NCBI GenBank assembly: GCA_014382445.1
Contig: JACNJS010000045.1
Span: 62,001 to 126,000 of the forward strand
Length of the DNA stretch: 64,000 nt
Direction: 5' to 3'
Source of the DNA: Bacteroidota bacterium
GTDB lineage: Bacteria > Bacteroidota > Bacteroidia > Bacteroidales > F082
Under the pieces are notes generated by a model. The model saw nothing but the letters and a program-made list of their open reading frames with translations. It did not search any database and was not told where the DNA came from. This document shows, piece by piece, positions 48,709 through 59,135 of the stretch (position 1 is the first letter of the stretch; the number at the start of each line of letters is the position of its first letter). A program made the position numbers and the translations under genes.

Positions 48709-51027
48709 TTATTTTTTCTTTTTGAAATGTTTTTTCTTTGGCATGTTCTTCGGGTCTTTGGCAATCTTATAACATTCTTCAAGGGTTAAGGCAGGTGCAT
48801 CAGTTCCTTTAGGGATTTTATAATTTTGTTTATCAATTACAAGGTAAGCGCCATATCTGCCGTTTAACAGCTGAACTTTATCATCCTCCGGAAATTTCTT
48901 AATAATTTTTTCTCTTTCTACTTTTCGTTTTTCTTCAATTAGGTCAGTCGCTCTTTCAAGCATTATTGAACCTGGATCATCATCCTTTTTTAGGGAGATA
49001 AACTTACCGTCATGCTTAATATAAGGTCCAAACCTGCCAATGGCAACACTTACTTGCTGATCCTCATAATTGCCTAATATGCGCGGATACTCAAATAATT
49101 TTAATGCTTCATCAAGAGTAATGGTTTCAATACTTTGATTTTTTCTTAATCCGGCAAATTTTGGCTTTTCTTCAGATTCTGTTTCACCAATCTGCGCAAG
49201 AGGCCCAAAACGCCCTATTTTGACATAAATATTCTTGCCGGTTTCAGGATCTTTACCCAGTAGCCTCTCACCGGTAAATTTACCCGATTTTTCCTGGGTG
49301 TCTTCAATTTTAGAATGAAAAGGACCGTAAAACTCTTTTATCATTTGATTCCATGCTTTTTTGCCTTCGGCAATTTCATCAAATTCTTTTTCAACGTCTG
49401 CAGTAAAATTATAATCCATTATTTTATCAAAATGCTGAACTAAAAACCTGGTAACCAAAGCACCTATGTCTGTTGGGAAAAGCTTGGCTTTTTCAGAGCT
49501 TATGTTATCGTAAAGAGTTATTGAAGAAATGCTACCATTTTTTAATGTTAAGCACTGAGCTTTTTGTTTGCCTGGATAACGGCTTTCTTTTACAACATAC
49601 TCGCGTTTTTCTATCGTAGAAATTGTTGGGGCATATGTAGACGGGCGCCCAATACCAAGTTCTTCAAGTTTTTTCACAAGGCTTGCTTCGCTGTATCTTG
49701 GGGCGTGCTTGGTAAAGCGCTCACGTGCCCTCATTTCAATTAATGCAAGCTTATCACCTGATTTCATAGAAGGAAGAATGCCTTGGTTTTCACCATTTTC
49801 ATCGTCAGTTCCTTCCATATAAACTTTTAAAAACCCGTCAAATTTGATAACCTCTCCACTTGCCACAAACAATTTGGCTGAACCGGACGTTGAAATATTA
49901 ACAATTGTTTTTTCTAAGGCGGCATCGCTCATTTGTGATGCAATTGTACGCTTCCAAATTAAGTCATAAAGTCTTTTTGCATCGGCATTTCCAACAATGG
50001 TTTGATTATTCATGTATGTTGGTCTGATGGCTTCATGAGCTTCCTGCGCACCTTTGATCTTATTAGTATATTTTCGCACCTTAACATATTTCTCACCGTA
50101 TTGATTAGTTATCTCTTCCTTAGCCATTCCAATAGCCGTATTCGATAAGTTTACCGAATCGGTACGCATATAAGTAATCTTTCCCGATTCATATAAACCT
50201 TGTGCTACCCGCATTGTGTTGCCAACCGAAAAACCAAGTTTGCGAGAGGCCTCCTGCTGGAGTGTAGATGTTGTAAAAGGTGGTGCAGGTGATTTTTTAG
50301 CAGGTTTTTTTTCTACGGATTCAACCATAAATTCTGCTCTAATTTGTTTCTCTAAAAAACGAAGAGCTTCAGATTCTTTTTTGAATCTGTCAGGATATTC
50401 AGCAGTAAAAACCGTTCCATTATTATCGATGGGTATAAACTCGGCAACAATTCTGAAGGCAGATGTACTTTTGTGATTTTTTATTTCATTTTCTCGCTCA
50501 ACAATTAATCTTACCGCAACCGACTGTACCCTTCCTGCTGATAATGAAGGTTTAACTTTTTTCCATAGCAAAGGCGAAAGCTCATAGCCAACAAGTCGGT
50601 CTAACACCCGTCGTGCCTGCTGTGCCGCTACCAAATTATGATCAATTGCCCTTGGTGATTCAACGGCTTTGGTTATGGCACTTTTTGTTATCTCATGAAA
50701 AACAATTCGTTTAGTGTTTTCTTCTTTAAGCCCCAACGCAATAAATAAATGCCACGAAATAGCTTCTCCTTCACGGTCTTCATCGGAAGCCAGCCATATC
50801 GTTTCTGCCGTCTTGGCGAGCTTTTTTAATTCAGTAACTGTCTTTTTCTTATCGGGACTTACTTCAAATTTTGGCTCAAAGTCGTTGTCGACATCCACAC
50901 TGAGCTTTGTTTTATTCAAATCCATAACATGTCCGAAACTTGAACGAACATCAAAGTCCTTACCCAAAAAACCCTCAATTGTTTTTGCTTTTGCAGGTGA
51001 CTCAACTATTACGAGATTTTTTGCCAT
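48709..51027 (-). CDS. topA: DNA topoisomerase I
   Basis: MAKNLVIVESPAKAKTIEGFLGKDFDVRSSFGHV; Tyr motif GKITYMRTDSVNLS; ATG at 51027 preferred over track start. Confidence 0.97.
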   Translation of the reverse strand: MAKNLVIVESPAKAKTIEGFLGKDFDVRSSFGHVMDLNKTKLSVDVDNDFEPKFEVSPDKKKTVTELKKLAKTAETIWLASDEDREGEAISWHLFIALGLKEENTKRIVFHEITKSAITKAVESPRAIDHNLVAAQQARRVLDRLVGYELSPLLWKKVKPSLSAGRVQSVAVRLIVERENEIKNHKSTSAFRIVAEFIPIDNNGTVFTAEYPDRFKKESEALRFLEKQIRAEFMVESVEKKPAKKSPAPPFTTSTLQQEASRKLGFSVGNTMRVAQGLYESGKITYMRTDSVNLSNTAIGMAKEEITNQYGEKYVKVRKYTNKIKGAQEAHEAIRPTYMNNQTIVGNADAKRLYDLIWKRTIASQMSDAALEKTIVNISTSGSAKLFVASGEVIKFDGFLKVYMEGTDDENGENQGILPSMKSGDKLALIEMRARERFTKHAPRYSEASLVKKLEELGIGRPSTYAPTISTIEKREYVVKESRYPGKQKAQCLTLKNGSISSITLYDNISSEKAKLFPTDIGALVTRFLVQHFDKIMDYNFTADVEKEFDEIAEGKKAWNQMIKEFYGPFHSKIEDTQEKSGKFTGERLLGKDPETGKNIYVKIGRFGPLAQIGETESEEKPKFAGLRKNQSIETITLDEALKLFEYPRILGNYEDQQVSVAIGRFGPYIKHDGKFISLKKDDDPGSIMLERATDLIEEKRKVEREKIIKKFPEDDKVQLLNGRYGAYLVIDKQNYKIPKGTDAPALTLEECYKIAKDPKNMPKKKHFKKKK

Positions 51028-51198
51028 AGTTATTACATTAGTTTTAACCCATCTTGCAGGGCTATAAGTTTTTTTGAAAATCAGGCTGCAAAAGTATATA
51101 AATCTTCCATATCCTAAAATCATTAAGAAAATGTTAAAGGGTTATTACTTTAGGTAGATGAAATAAGCTAAAAGAATAATGGCGATAAATATTATTTT

Positions 51199-53130
51199 CT
51201 ACTTTAAATCAACAGTCTCTATTTCTTCTAAAGTGTCAGGGTTTATAACGCGTAATGATACTTTTTTTCCATCGACATCTAAAAGCATTAGGGCATATTG
51301 AGTGGAGAATTTTTCAACCGATTCTGACCATGGCAATTGCTCCTGACCGTAATAAGGTGCTCCAGCCGAACCGTTTGTTATTTGCCAAAACGGACGACTT
51401 ACTTTTAGCTCTTTCCCTTTGTAGCCCTCAGGATAGATTGGTGTTTTTTTAGTTAGCCTCATCCTGCTGTAGTTATGTTCGTCACCACAAAGCAAGGCAA
51501 CAACCTTTTCACTTTTATTAATCATAATGTTGAGAAATTCATCGCGCCTTTCAATAATTCCTTTTTTTACAGGTGCTCCTGCCACAGTTGGTCGAATATT
51601 ATTATTTCCAAAATACCACATATCGTTATTTGCATGGCCTCCATTTGGAAATGCCGGAGTATGTATTGTAACAAAAATGTGATCAATATTGAGGTTGTTA
51701 TTCAATTCAATAATTTTTTCTTCAAACCACTTTAACTGGTTGTCCATTATATACCCATGCGGATTACCTCCAATTTCGGGAATCATATTTGTGGAAGGTG
51801 CATACCAATAGTTTGAGTTCAGGACTATCACAGCAACATTATCATAGGTATAATAGTAAACAGTTTCGCCATATTCCGGGAAATCCGGTTTGCTTTTGTT
51901 CGGGTCATAATACTCGCCATCTTCACTTTGTGGGCCGTTTTTAGAGTTGACAAAATTGTTTGAAAAAGTTGTTTCGGCTGATTTAGTACTAAACGGAAAC
52001 TTGTCAACGGAAATACTATATTGGCTGCCATCATCAAAAGCGTTGACCAAAGCCTCATGATTTCCCGCACCAATATTAAATGGTAAATAATGCCAAACAG
52101 GCTCAACGGCTTTCTTCCAGTTTGCATACTCAAGGTTTGTTTCTCCAATACTTGACGAATATCCGTTAATCATATCACCTGTAAATTGAAAAAATGCTGA
52201 TCCATGAAAAGCTGCAAGCACGGCCATTTTTTTCATGACATAACCATTAACACCGTAAATATCCCTCTCACCACCGCCACTGCCAGCGCGCGAATCGCTG
52301 GTATAAGCAAACGTGAAAGGGGTTCTGCTTCCGGGTTTTGGGGCAGTTTTAAAACTGTAAGACAGTTCATTATCGCCATAATGAACCGTGTAATCATATT
52401 TTGTGTCAGGATGGAGGTTGTCAATTTTTATTTCATGACGAATTCCGGCTTCAGAATTAGTTATTGAATCGGCAGTTTGTTTTCCGTCCACAACTACAAT
52501 TGGGGAACATGGCCGATTAGTTTCAAACCAAATTACAACGTCCTCATCCGATAACCTGTTAACATAAGGGCCTGCAATTATCGACATATCCACTTCAAAA
52601 GGACCGACGCCTTTAATGTTTATATTTCCATTGTAAATTATATTTCCATAATTATCAGTTATTCGGTAACCCACTTTTGCTTTTCCGCTTTTTTCCCACC
52701 CTGCGATATCATATTTTTCTTTTAATATGCTAATGTCAATTTCAGCTTTCCCTTCAATTATTTTGGAACTCATTCTAAAATATACCGGTTGAGGGTATTG
52801 GGCATCATTTTTAGCAAACAGCCCATAATATAGTGTTCCGAAAAATTGGTTGTTGTTAAAATCAAAAAACAGCCCATTTTCAGTACCCTTTGGCTCAATT
52901 CGTATATTATCAAGCGTATAGAAAGGTTCTTTGTCCGACATCCATGAAGTATCCCCTGTTTTAACCGAAACAAAATACAATTCCCCGTTATTATCAGGCA
53001 TAATGCCAGAATAAACAGCCGGAACCTCACTACCGAATTTTTGCATCGCCGCTGAAAGCTTTCGGGGTTGTTGGCTTGTACAATTTAAGCTAAAGAATAC
53101 CACTACAAATGCCAAAATGTGAGTTTTCAT
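51199..53130 (-). CDS. secreted metallophosphoesterase (purple acid phosphatase-like, FN3-like domain)
   Basis: FAYTSDSRAG, FQFTGDMINGY, GAGNHEALV, VTIHTPAF, LLCGDEHNYSRM. Confidence 0.88.
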   Translation of the reverse strand: MKTHILAFVVVFFSLNCTSQQPRKLSAAMQKFGSEVPAVYSGIMPDNNGELYFVSVKTGDTSWMSDKEPFYTLDNIRIEPKGTENGLFFDFNNNQFFGTLYYGLFAKNDAQYPQPVYFRMSSKIIEGKAEIDISILKEKYDIAGWEKSGKAKVGYRITDNYGNIIYNGNINIKGVGPFEVDMSIIAGPYVNRLSDEDVVIWFETNRPCSPIVVVDGKQTADSITNSEAGIRHEIKIDNLHPDTKYDYTVHYGDNELSYSFKTAPKPGSRTPFTFAYTSDSRAGSGGGERDIYGVNGYVMKKMAVLAAFHGSAFFQFTGDMINGYSSSIGETNLEYANWKKAVEPVWHYLPFNIGAGNHEALVNAFDDGSQYSISVDKFPFSTKSAETTFSNNFVNSKNGPQSEDGEYYDPNKSKPDFPEYGETVYYYTYDNVAVIVLNSNYWYAPSTNMIPEIGGNPHGYIMDNQLKWFEEKIIELNNNLNIDHIFVTIHTPAFPNGGHANNDMWYFGNNNIRPTVAGAPVKKGIIERRDEFLNIMINKSEKVVALLCGDEHNYSRMRLTKKTPIYPEGYKGKELKVSRPFWQITNGSAGAPYYGQEQLPWSESVEKFSTQYALMLLDVDGKKVSLRVINPDTLEEIETVDLK

Positions 53131-53238
53131 TTTTCAAGAGTTAAAGATGCCAAAGTTAACAGAATTGCAAACTACTTCAGCATAAATGATCATTTTAGGT
53201 TTATCTTAGTCTTTTTTTCAATATTCTTAAAAAAACAG

Positions 53239-53246
53239 TAAATTTG
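53239..53246 (+). promoter_or_regulatory. Bacteroidetes -7 promoter element TAAATTTG
   Basis: Matches TAnnTTTG upstream of wza-like gene. Confidence 0.4.
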
Positions 53247-53289
53247 CACGACCATTCCAAAAAATAATAATATAAACAGCTATATATTA

Positions 53290-54078
53290 ATGAGAACATA
53301 TTTATTTAAGAGTTTCAGATTAATAATTTGGGTAGGCCTTGTGTCGGTATTGTTTTCTTCCTGTATACCTCAAAAGAAAATGCTGTATCTGCAAGTAAAA
53401 AGCGAAACAGATACGCTGGCAACCTTCAAAAATGAAAAAAAAATAGAGTATAATATTCAGCCTGGTGATAATTTATATATAAGAGTAGTAACCCTGGATG
53501 AAAAAACAACGCTGTTGCTTAATCCATTTTCAGCCGGCAACGTTCAAAATATCGGTAGTGATGCATCGGTATATTTAAATAGTTATAATGTTTCCGAATC
53601 AGGCTATCTTGATTTTCCAATGATTGGGGAAATACTGGTTAAGAACCTCAATGCTGAAGAAATAAAAGAGAAAATACAAGACGAACTTAAAACCTACATG
53701 AAAGAGTTTATTGTAATTGTTAAGCTTGTGAACTTCAACATAACCATGATTGGCGAATTTCAAAACCCCGGACAATACAAAATATATCAGGATAACATTA
53801 ATATTTTTGAAGCAGTGTCGATGGCAAGAGATTTAACCGATTTTGCCGACAGAAAAAAAGTTGCAATAATCAGACAAACTAAAACCGGATCGGAAGTAGT
53901 TTATATTGATATGACAAAAAGAGACTTACTGCTTTCGGATTATTACTATTTAAAACCCAACGACATACTTTATGTTCAGCCAGTTAAAGGGAAACAGTTT
54001 ACATTTGCGGAGTTCCCATATGGTGTAATATTTGGGTTTATATCAACAACTATTCTCTTGCTTAATTATATGAAGTAA
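53290..54078 (+). CDS. polysaccharide export outer membrane protein (Wza-like)
   Basis: Lipobox LFSSCIPQK; YNIQPGDNLYIRV; ITMIGEFQNPGQYKIYQDNINIFEAVSMA. Confidence 0.93.
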   Translation: MRTYLFKSFRLIIWVGLVSVLFSSCIPQKKMLYLQVKSETDTLATFKNEKKIEYNIQPGDNLYIRVVTLDEKTTLLLNPFSAGNVQNIGSDASVYLNSYNVSESGYLDFPMIGEILVKNLNAEEIKEKIQDELKTYMKEFIVIVKLVNFNITMIGEFQNPGQYKIYQDNINIFEAVSMARDLTDFADRKKVAIIRQTKTGSEVVYIDMTKRDLLLSDYYYLKPNDILYVQPVKGKQFTFAEFPYGVIFGFISTTILLLNYMK

Positions 54079-54094
54079 TATTAAATAGAACAAA

Positions 54095-56569
54095 ATGGCA
54101 GTAGAAAATTTTGAAGGAATTCAACAGCATGAAGAAAGCATTGATATTAAAGCTCTGTTTTTTAAGTTTGTAAGATACTGGTATTTATTTGCCCTTACTA
54201 TTTTTGTGGCAATTGTAGTGGCTTTTCTCTTCAATAAATATACAAGCCCCGTATTTGAAGTAAACACAACAGTACTTGTTAAAGATGAAAAAGGCGCTAT
54301 TGATGCATCATCGATGCTCGGTGGTCTTGGATTAAGTAACACACAACAGAATGTTGAAAACGAAATTGGGATTCTTACTTCATTCTCATTATCCTACCGC
54401 GCGATTCGCGAACTTGATTTTGAAATATCATATTTTCACGATGAAGGATTAATAAACACCGAAATGTATCATACAGCTCCCTTTGAGGTAATTATGGATG
54501 ATGATGTTGCTCAGGTTGTTGGTATGCAGTTTGATATAAAAATTTTAAATAATAATGAATATAAAATTGAGGCAGAGGGCGAGTTAATCAAAAAATATAA
54601 TTTCTTAACAACTAAATATGATGATATTGAGTTTGAAAAAATAAAATGGAAAGAAACTTATCGATTTGGCGAGATTGTGGATAACGATTACGGTTTATTT
54701 AAAGTAATACTTACTGATGAATTTGATCCGGACAGGGATTTGGATGCGTCCTTTTATTTTATTTTCAACGATTACTTAAGTTTAACAAAAGATTTCAGGG
54801 GATTCGAAATAGAACCGATTAACAGGGAAGCATCAATACTTGAAATTAAGCTTAAAAACAATAACACCAAAAAAGCTGTTAACTTTCTAAACATGCTTAC
54901 TTCGGTTTATTTGCAGCGCAGCCTCGATCAGAAAAATCTAATAGCGTCTAATACAATCAAATTTATTGACAATCAGCTCGATATTATTTCTGATACATTG
55001 ACTGCTGCCGAAACAAACCTTCAATCTTTTCAATCAGCTAATGAGGTTATGGATATGAGTTTTCAGGCACAACAGGTTTTCACATACATCGAAGACCTGC
55101 AAAAACAAAAAGCCGAGCTTGAAATAAAATCACGTTACTACAATAACCTGAAAAATTATATAAAAAAGAATTCGGAAAAAATTGACCAGCTTGTTGCCCC
55201 ATCTGCAATGGGTATAGAGGATCCGGTGTTGAATGCTCTTGTAGGACAGCTCATTGAGCTATATAGGGAAAAATCTGAAATTCTTCTGTATTCAACCGAA
55301 GTAAACCCTTCAATTATTAGTCTTAATAATCAAATCAGGAGCACTCAAAATGCCATCCTTGGAAATATCACCAACATTATTGAAAATTCAGATGAGATGC
55401 TCCTGGATATTGATAAGCGAATAGAAAATGTTGTAAAGAGGGCCGGCTACTTACCCGTTACTCAGCGCAAGTTAATTAATTTTCAACGACAGTTCGACAT
55501 TGCAAACAACATTTATACTTATCTTCTCGAAAAACGTTCGGAGGCTCAGATAACCATGGCATCGAATATGCCCGACAACGAAGTAATTGATATTGCCAGA
55601 GATGATTTAAGTAACCAGGTTTTCCCGAAAAAGGGGTTAAACTTTATGATAGCTTTAATACTTGGGCTTGTTTTCCCTGTAATCTATATTCTCGGTAAAG
55701 ACTATTTAAACGATACAATAATTGAAAAGAAAGATGTTGAAAACGCAACAAAATTTCCAATTATTGGCCAATTACTTCATTCAACAAAGGATAGCCAGCT
55801 TGTTGTTCTCGAATCACCCAAGTCTAGTATTTCTGAATCGTTCAGATCGTTACGAACAAACTTACAATATTTAGCCAAAGGCAAAGAAAAAATTACAATA
55901 ATGGTTACTGCTGATATGGTTGCTGCAGGCAAAACCTATGTTGCCATAAATATGGCCAGCATTTATGCTCAGTACGGAAAAAAAACAGTATTGCTTGGGT
56001 TCGACCTTCGTAAACCAAAAATTTATCAGGATTTCGGGCTGAGCAACAATGTCGGTCTTACATCGTTCCTAATCAATAAAGCTACAATTGACGATATAAT
56101 ACAGCCTTCGGGAAAGTCAGAGTATCTCGACATTGTTATGGCAGGCCCAATACCGCCTAACCCTGCTGAGCTGATATCTTCAGAAAGAGGTGCTGAGCTC
56201 TTCAGGGAACTTAAAGAGCGTTATGACTATATTGTTATTGATACGCCACCTGTTGGCCTTGTAACCGATGCATATCTGCTAATGAAGTATACCGACGTTA
56301 ATATTTTCCTTGTTCGTCAGGCGCTCACAAACAAAAAGGTTTTTGCATCAATAATTAAAGATATTGAAGATCGCGGAATGGCAATGGCTATTGTAATCAA
56401 TGATATAAAGTTGTCAGGTGGAGGTTATGGCTACGGTTATGGTTACGGTTATGGTTACGGTTATGGCTACGGTTATGGCTACGGTTATGGCTACGGTTAT
56501 GGTTATTATACAGATGACAAACCAGACAAGAAGAAATCATTTTCAAAAAGGTTATTTAATAAGGTTTAA
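54095..56569 (+). CDS. polysaccharide biosynthesis tyrosine autokinase (Wzc-like BY-kinase)
   Basis: Wzz domain N-terminus; MVTADMVAAGKTYVAINMASIYAQYGKKTVLLGFDLRKPKIYQDFG; DTPPVGLVTDA; Tyr-rich C-tail. Confidence 0.93.
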   Translation: MAVENFEGIQQHEESIDIKALFFKFVRYWYLFALTIFVAIVVAFLFNKYTSPVFEVNTTVLVKDEKGAIDASSMLGGLGLSNTQQNVENEIGILTSFSLSYRAIRELDFEISYFHDEGLINTEMYHTAPFEVIMDDDVAQVVGMQFDIKILNNNEYKIEAEGELIKKYNFLTTKYDDIEFEKIKWKETYRFGEIVDNDYGLFKVILTDEFDPDRDLDASFYFIFNDYLSLTKDFRGFEIEPINREASILEIKLKNNNTKKAVNFLNMLTSVYLQRSLDQKNLIASNTIKFIDNQLDIISDTLTAAETNLQSFQSANEVMDMSFQAQQVFTYIEDLQKQKAELEIKSRYYNNLKNYIKKNSEKIDQLVAPSAMGIEDPVLNALVGQLIELYREKSEILLYSTEVNPSIISLNNQIRSTQNAILGNITNIIENSDEMLLDIDKRIENVVKRAGYLPVTQRKLINFQRQFDIANNIYTYLLEKRSEAQITMASNMPDNEVIDIARDDLSNQVFPKKGLNFMIALILGLVFPVIYILGKDYLNDTIIEKKDVENATKFPIIGQLLHSTKDSQLVVLESPKSSISESFRSLRTNLQYLAKGKEKITIMVTADMVAAGKTYVAINMASIYAQYGKKTVLLGFDLRKPKIYQDFGLSNNVGLTSFLINKATIDDIIQPSGKSEYLDIVMAGPIPPNPAELISSERGAELFRELKERYDYIVIDTPPVGLVTDAYLLMKYTDVNIFLVRQALTNKKVFASIIKDIEDRGMAMAIVINDIKLSGGGYGYGYGYGYGYGYGYGYGYGYGYGYGYYTDDKPDKKKSFSKRLFNKV
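56423..56509 (+). repeat. in-frame minisatellite encoding (Gly-Tyr)14-Tyr
   Basis: GGTTATGG[C/T]TACGGTTATGG... 12-bp units, codons GGT/GGC TAT/TAC alternating. Confidence 0.95.
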
Positions 56570-56614
56570 CCACAAAATTTATTTCTAACATCATAAAACT
56601 GGGCGGTTTGATTT

Positions 56615-57568
56615 ATGAATTCTAAAAAAGAAAATTTTGCTCTCATTGGTGCTGCCGGATATATTGCCCCACGGCACATGAAGGCGATTAAAGAAACCGG
56701 TAATATGCTTATTGCTGCTTTGGACCCAATGGATAGCGTTGGAATTATTGACAACTTTTTCCCAAACACTGATTTTTTTATTGAACCCGAACGTTTCGAC
56801 AGACATCTGGATAAGCTCAGGCGATCAGGGAAGGGTAAAATAGATTACGTAAGTATTTGTTCGCCAAACTATTTACATGATGCACATATCCGCATGGCCT
56901 TAAGAAACGATGCTCATGCAATTTGCGAAAAACCTCTTGTTCTTAACCCATGGAATTTGGACGGCTTAGAGGAGATAGAAATAGAAACCGGCAAAAAAAT
57001 CTTTAATATTCTCCAGCTTCGTCATCATCCGGCAATAATCGATTTAAAAAATAAAATTGATAACATGCCTGCTGATCACATTCACGATATCGACCTGACA
57101 TATATTACATCCAGAGGAAAGTGGTATCATTATTCATGGAAGGGTGAGATGTCAAAATCGGGAGGTGTTGTTACAAATATTGGAATTCATTTTTTTGATA
57201 TGCTTGGCTGGATTTTTGGAGATGTTATGACCAATACATTGCATTTGCTAAAACCCGATAAAGCATCGGGACTACTTCAGTTAAAAAATGCAAATGTGCG
57301 CTGGTATTTAAGTGTTGATAAAAACGAACTGCCAGAACATGCTGTTCAACATAATCAGCCAACCTATCGCTCAATTACTGTTGATGGTGAAGAGTTTGAA
57401 TTTAGTGGCGGGTTCACCGATCTTCATACCGATAGTTATAAAAATATACTTAACAATCACGGGTTTGGTATCGCCGATTCAAGAAACAGCATTGAAATTG
57501 CTCATCTTATCAGAAATCAGAAAATAACTATCGGCTCCGGTGAAAAACATCCTTTTTTGAAAAAATGA
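56615..57568 (+). CDS. Gfo/Idh/MocA-family oxidoreductase (WlbA/WbpB-like nucleotide-sugar dehydrogenase)
   Basis: FALIGAAGYIAPRHMKAIKETGNMLIAALDP; CEKPLVLNPWNL; TYITSRGKWYHYSWKG. Confidence 0.9.
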   Translation: MNSKKENFALIGAAGYIAPRHMKAIKETGNMLIAALDPMDSVGIIDNFFPNTDFFIEPERFDRHLDKLRRSGKGKIDYVSICSPNYLHDAHIRMALRNDAHAICEKPLVLNPWNLDGLEEIEIETGKKIFNILQLRHHPAIIDLKNKIDNMPADHIHDIDLTYITSRGKWYHYSWKGEMSKSGGVVTNIGIHFFDMLGWIFGDVMTNTLHLLKPDKASGLLQLKNANVRWYLSVDKNELPEHAVQHNQPTYRSITVDGEEFEFSGGFTDLHTDSYKNILNNHGFGIADSRNSIEIAHLIRNQKITIGSGEKHPFLKK

Positions 57569-58068
57569 GCGTATCGAAGAAAACCTGGTATGCCATTTAT
57601 GTAAAATCGCGCACCGAGAAAAAAGTTGCTCTGGAATTAATGTACGAAAACATTGATCATTACCTGCCATTAATTAAGCTGTTAAAGCAATGGAGCGACA
57701 GAAAAAAATGGGTAGAAGAACCGCTTTTCCGATCATATGTATTTGTAAATATTGAACAAAAAGATTACTTCAAAGTATTGCAAATTAATGGTGCTGTTAA
57801 ATACATATCTTTTGAAGGAAGTGCAGTACCCATTCCGGAAGTCCAGATTAACGCAATTAAATATTATCTGGAAGAATCCAGCCCTGATAATATTGATAGA
57901 ATTAAATGGGACCTAGGTCAAAAGGTGGAAGTAATTTCCGGAAGTATGACAGGTCTTGTTGGAGAGCTGATTGAAATACGAGGCAAACACAAGGTTAGGG
58001 TTGAAATAGAAACTGTAGGCAGTTCCCTGTTAATTCAAATCCCCAAAAGCAAACTAAGGCTAATTTAA
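57565..58068 (+). CDS. UpxY/NusG-family transcription antiterminator
   Basis: [34 protein letters not shown]-terminal KOW-like [24 protein letters not shown]; 4-nt ATGA overlap with preceding gene. Confidence 0.92.
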   Translation: MSVSKKTWYAIYVKSRTEKKVALELMYENIDHYLPLIKLLKQWSDRKKWVEEPLFRSYVFVNIEQKDYFKVLQINGAVKYISFEGSAVPIPEVQINAIKYYLEESSPDNIDRIKWDLGQKVEVISGSMTGLVGELIEIRGKHKVRVEIETVGSSLLIQIPKSKLRLI

Positions 58069-58115
58069 GCTAACTGATCAGTACAAATATTATAATTCGG
58101 TTAACCCCATATTTC

Positions 58116-58146
58116 ATAGTAGCTTAGTTAAAACTACTATTTTATT
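58116..58146 (+). promoter_or_regulatory. hairpin + T-rich stretch in upxY-cysD gap
   Basis: ATAGTAG-cttagttaaaa-CTACTAT followed by TTTATT. Confidence 0.4.
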
Positions 58147-58195
58147 GAGCCAGTTTCATGGCATTATAGTATATTTACCAGCTAAAAAAATTAAC

Positions 58196-59110
58196 ATGCA
58201 TACTCCGTCATATATTATAAATAATTTGCGTGAACTTGAGGCCGAATCAATTCACATTATTCGTGAAGTGGCGGCCGAGTTTGAAAATCCGGTAATGTTA
58301 TATTCTATCGGGAAAGACTCCTCAGTGATGGTCAGGCTTGCCGAAAAGGCCTTTCATCCCGGGAAAGTTCCTTTTCCGCTAATGCACATTGATTCAAAAT
58401 GGAAATTTAAAGAGATGATTGATTTCCGCGAAAAGTATACAAAAGAAAAAGGATGGAATTTAATTGTACATTATAACAAAGAGGGTTATGAAGCAGGGAT
58501 TGGTCCATACAAAAATGGAAGCAAGGTGCATACTGACGTGATGAAAACCCAGGCTTTATTAGCAGGATTGGAGAAATATAATTTTGATGCCGCTTTTGGC
58601 GGTGCCCGGCGTGATGAAGAAAAATCAAGGGCCAAAGAAAGAATATATTCATTCAGAGATAAATTTCATCAATGGGATCCAAAAAATCAGAGGCCTGAAC
58701 TTTGGAATGTTTTTAATGCCAAAGTACATAAAGGGGAGTCGATAAGGGTGTTCCCTATTTCGAACTGGACCGAGCTTGACATATGGCAATACATCAGGCT
58801 CGAAAATATACCCATAGTTCCTTTGTATTTTGCCAAAGAGCGACCTATCGTTGAAGTTGACGGAAGCCTGATTCTTGTTGATGACGACAGAATGCCAAAA
58901 GAACTTCGCGATAAAGCTAAAATGCGAATGGTGAGGTTTAGAACTTTAGGATGCTATCCGCTAACAGGCGCAATAGAGTCGGAAGCAGATACGATTGAAA
59001 AAATAGTTGAAGAGATGATGACTGTTACTAAAAGTGAGCGTACCACAAGGGTAATTGACTTCGACCAGGAAGCAAGTATGGAGCAGAAAAAGAGGGAAGG
59101 ATATTTTTAG
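58196..59110 (+). CDS. cysD: sulfate adenylyltransferase subunit 2
   Basis: [29 protein letters not shown] (PP-loop); [18 protein letters not shown] at 58196. Confidence 0.97.
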   Translation: MHTPSYIINNLRELEAESIHIIREVAAEFENPVMLYSIGKDSSVMVRLAEKAFHPGKVPFPLMHIDSKWKFKEMIDFREKYTKEKGWNLIVHYNKEGYEAGIGPYKNGSKVHTDVMKTQALLAGLEKYNFDAAFGGARRDEEKSRAKERIYSFRDKFHQWDPKNQRPELWNVFNAKVHKGESIRVFPISNWTELDIWQYIRLENIPIVPLYFAKERPIVEVDGSLILVDDDRMPKELRDKAKMRMVRFRTLGCYPLTGAIESEADTIEKIVEEMMTVTKSERTTRVIDFDQEASMEQKKREGYF

Positions 59111-59135
59111 ATTGATTAAGAAGAAATACACCAAA

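Noticed and set aside
56423-56509. Possible CRISPR or noncoding satellite
   Set aside because: Repeat is in frame in the kinase gene and encodes alternating Gly-Tyr.
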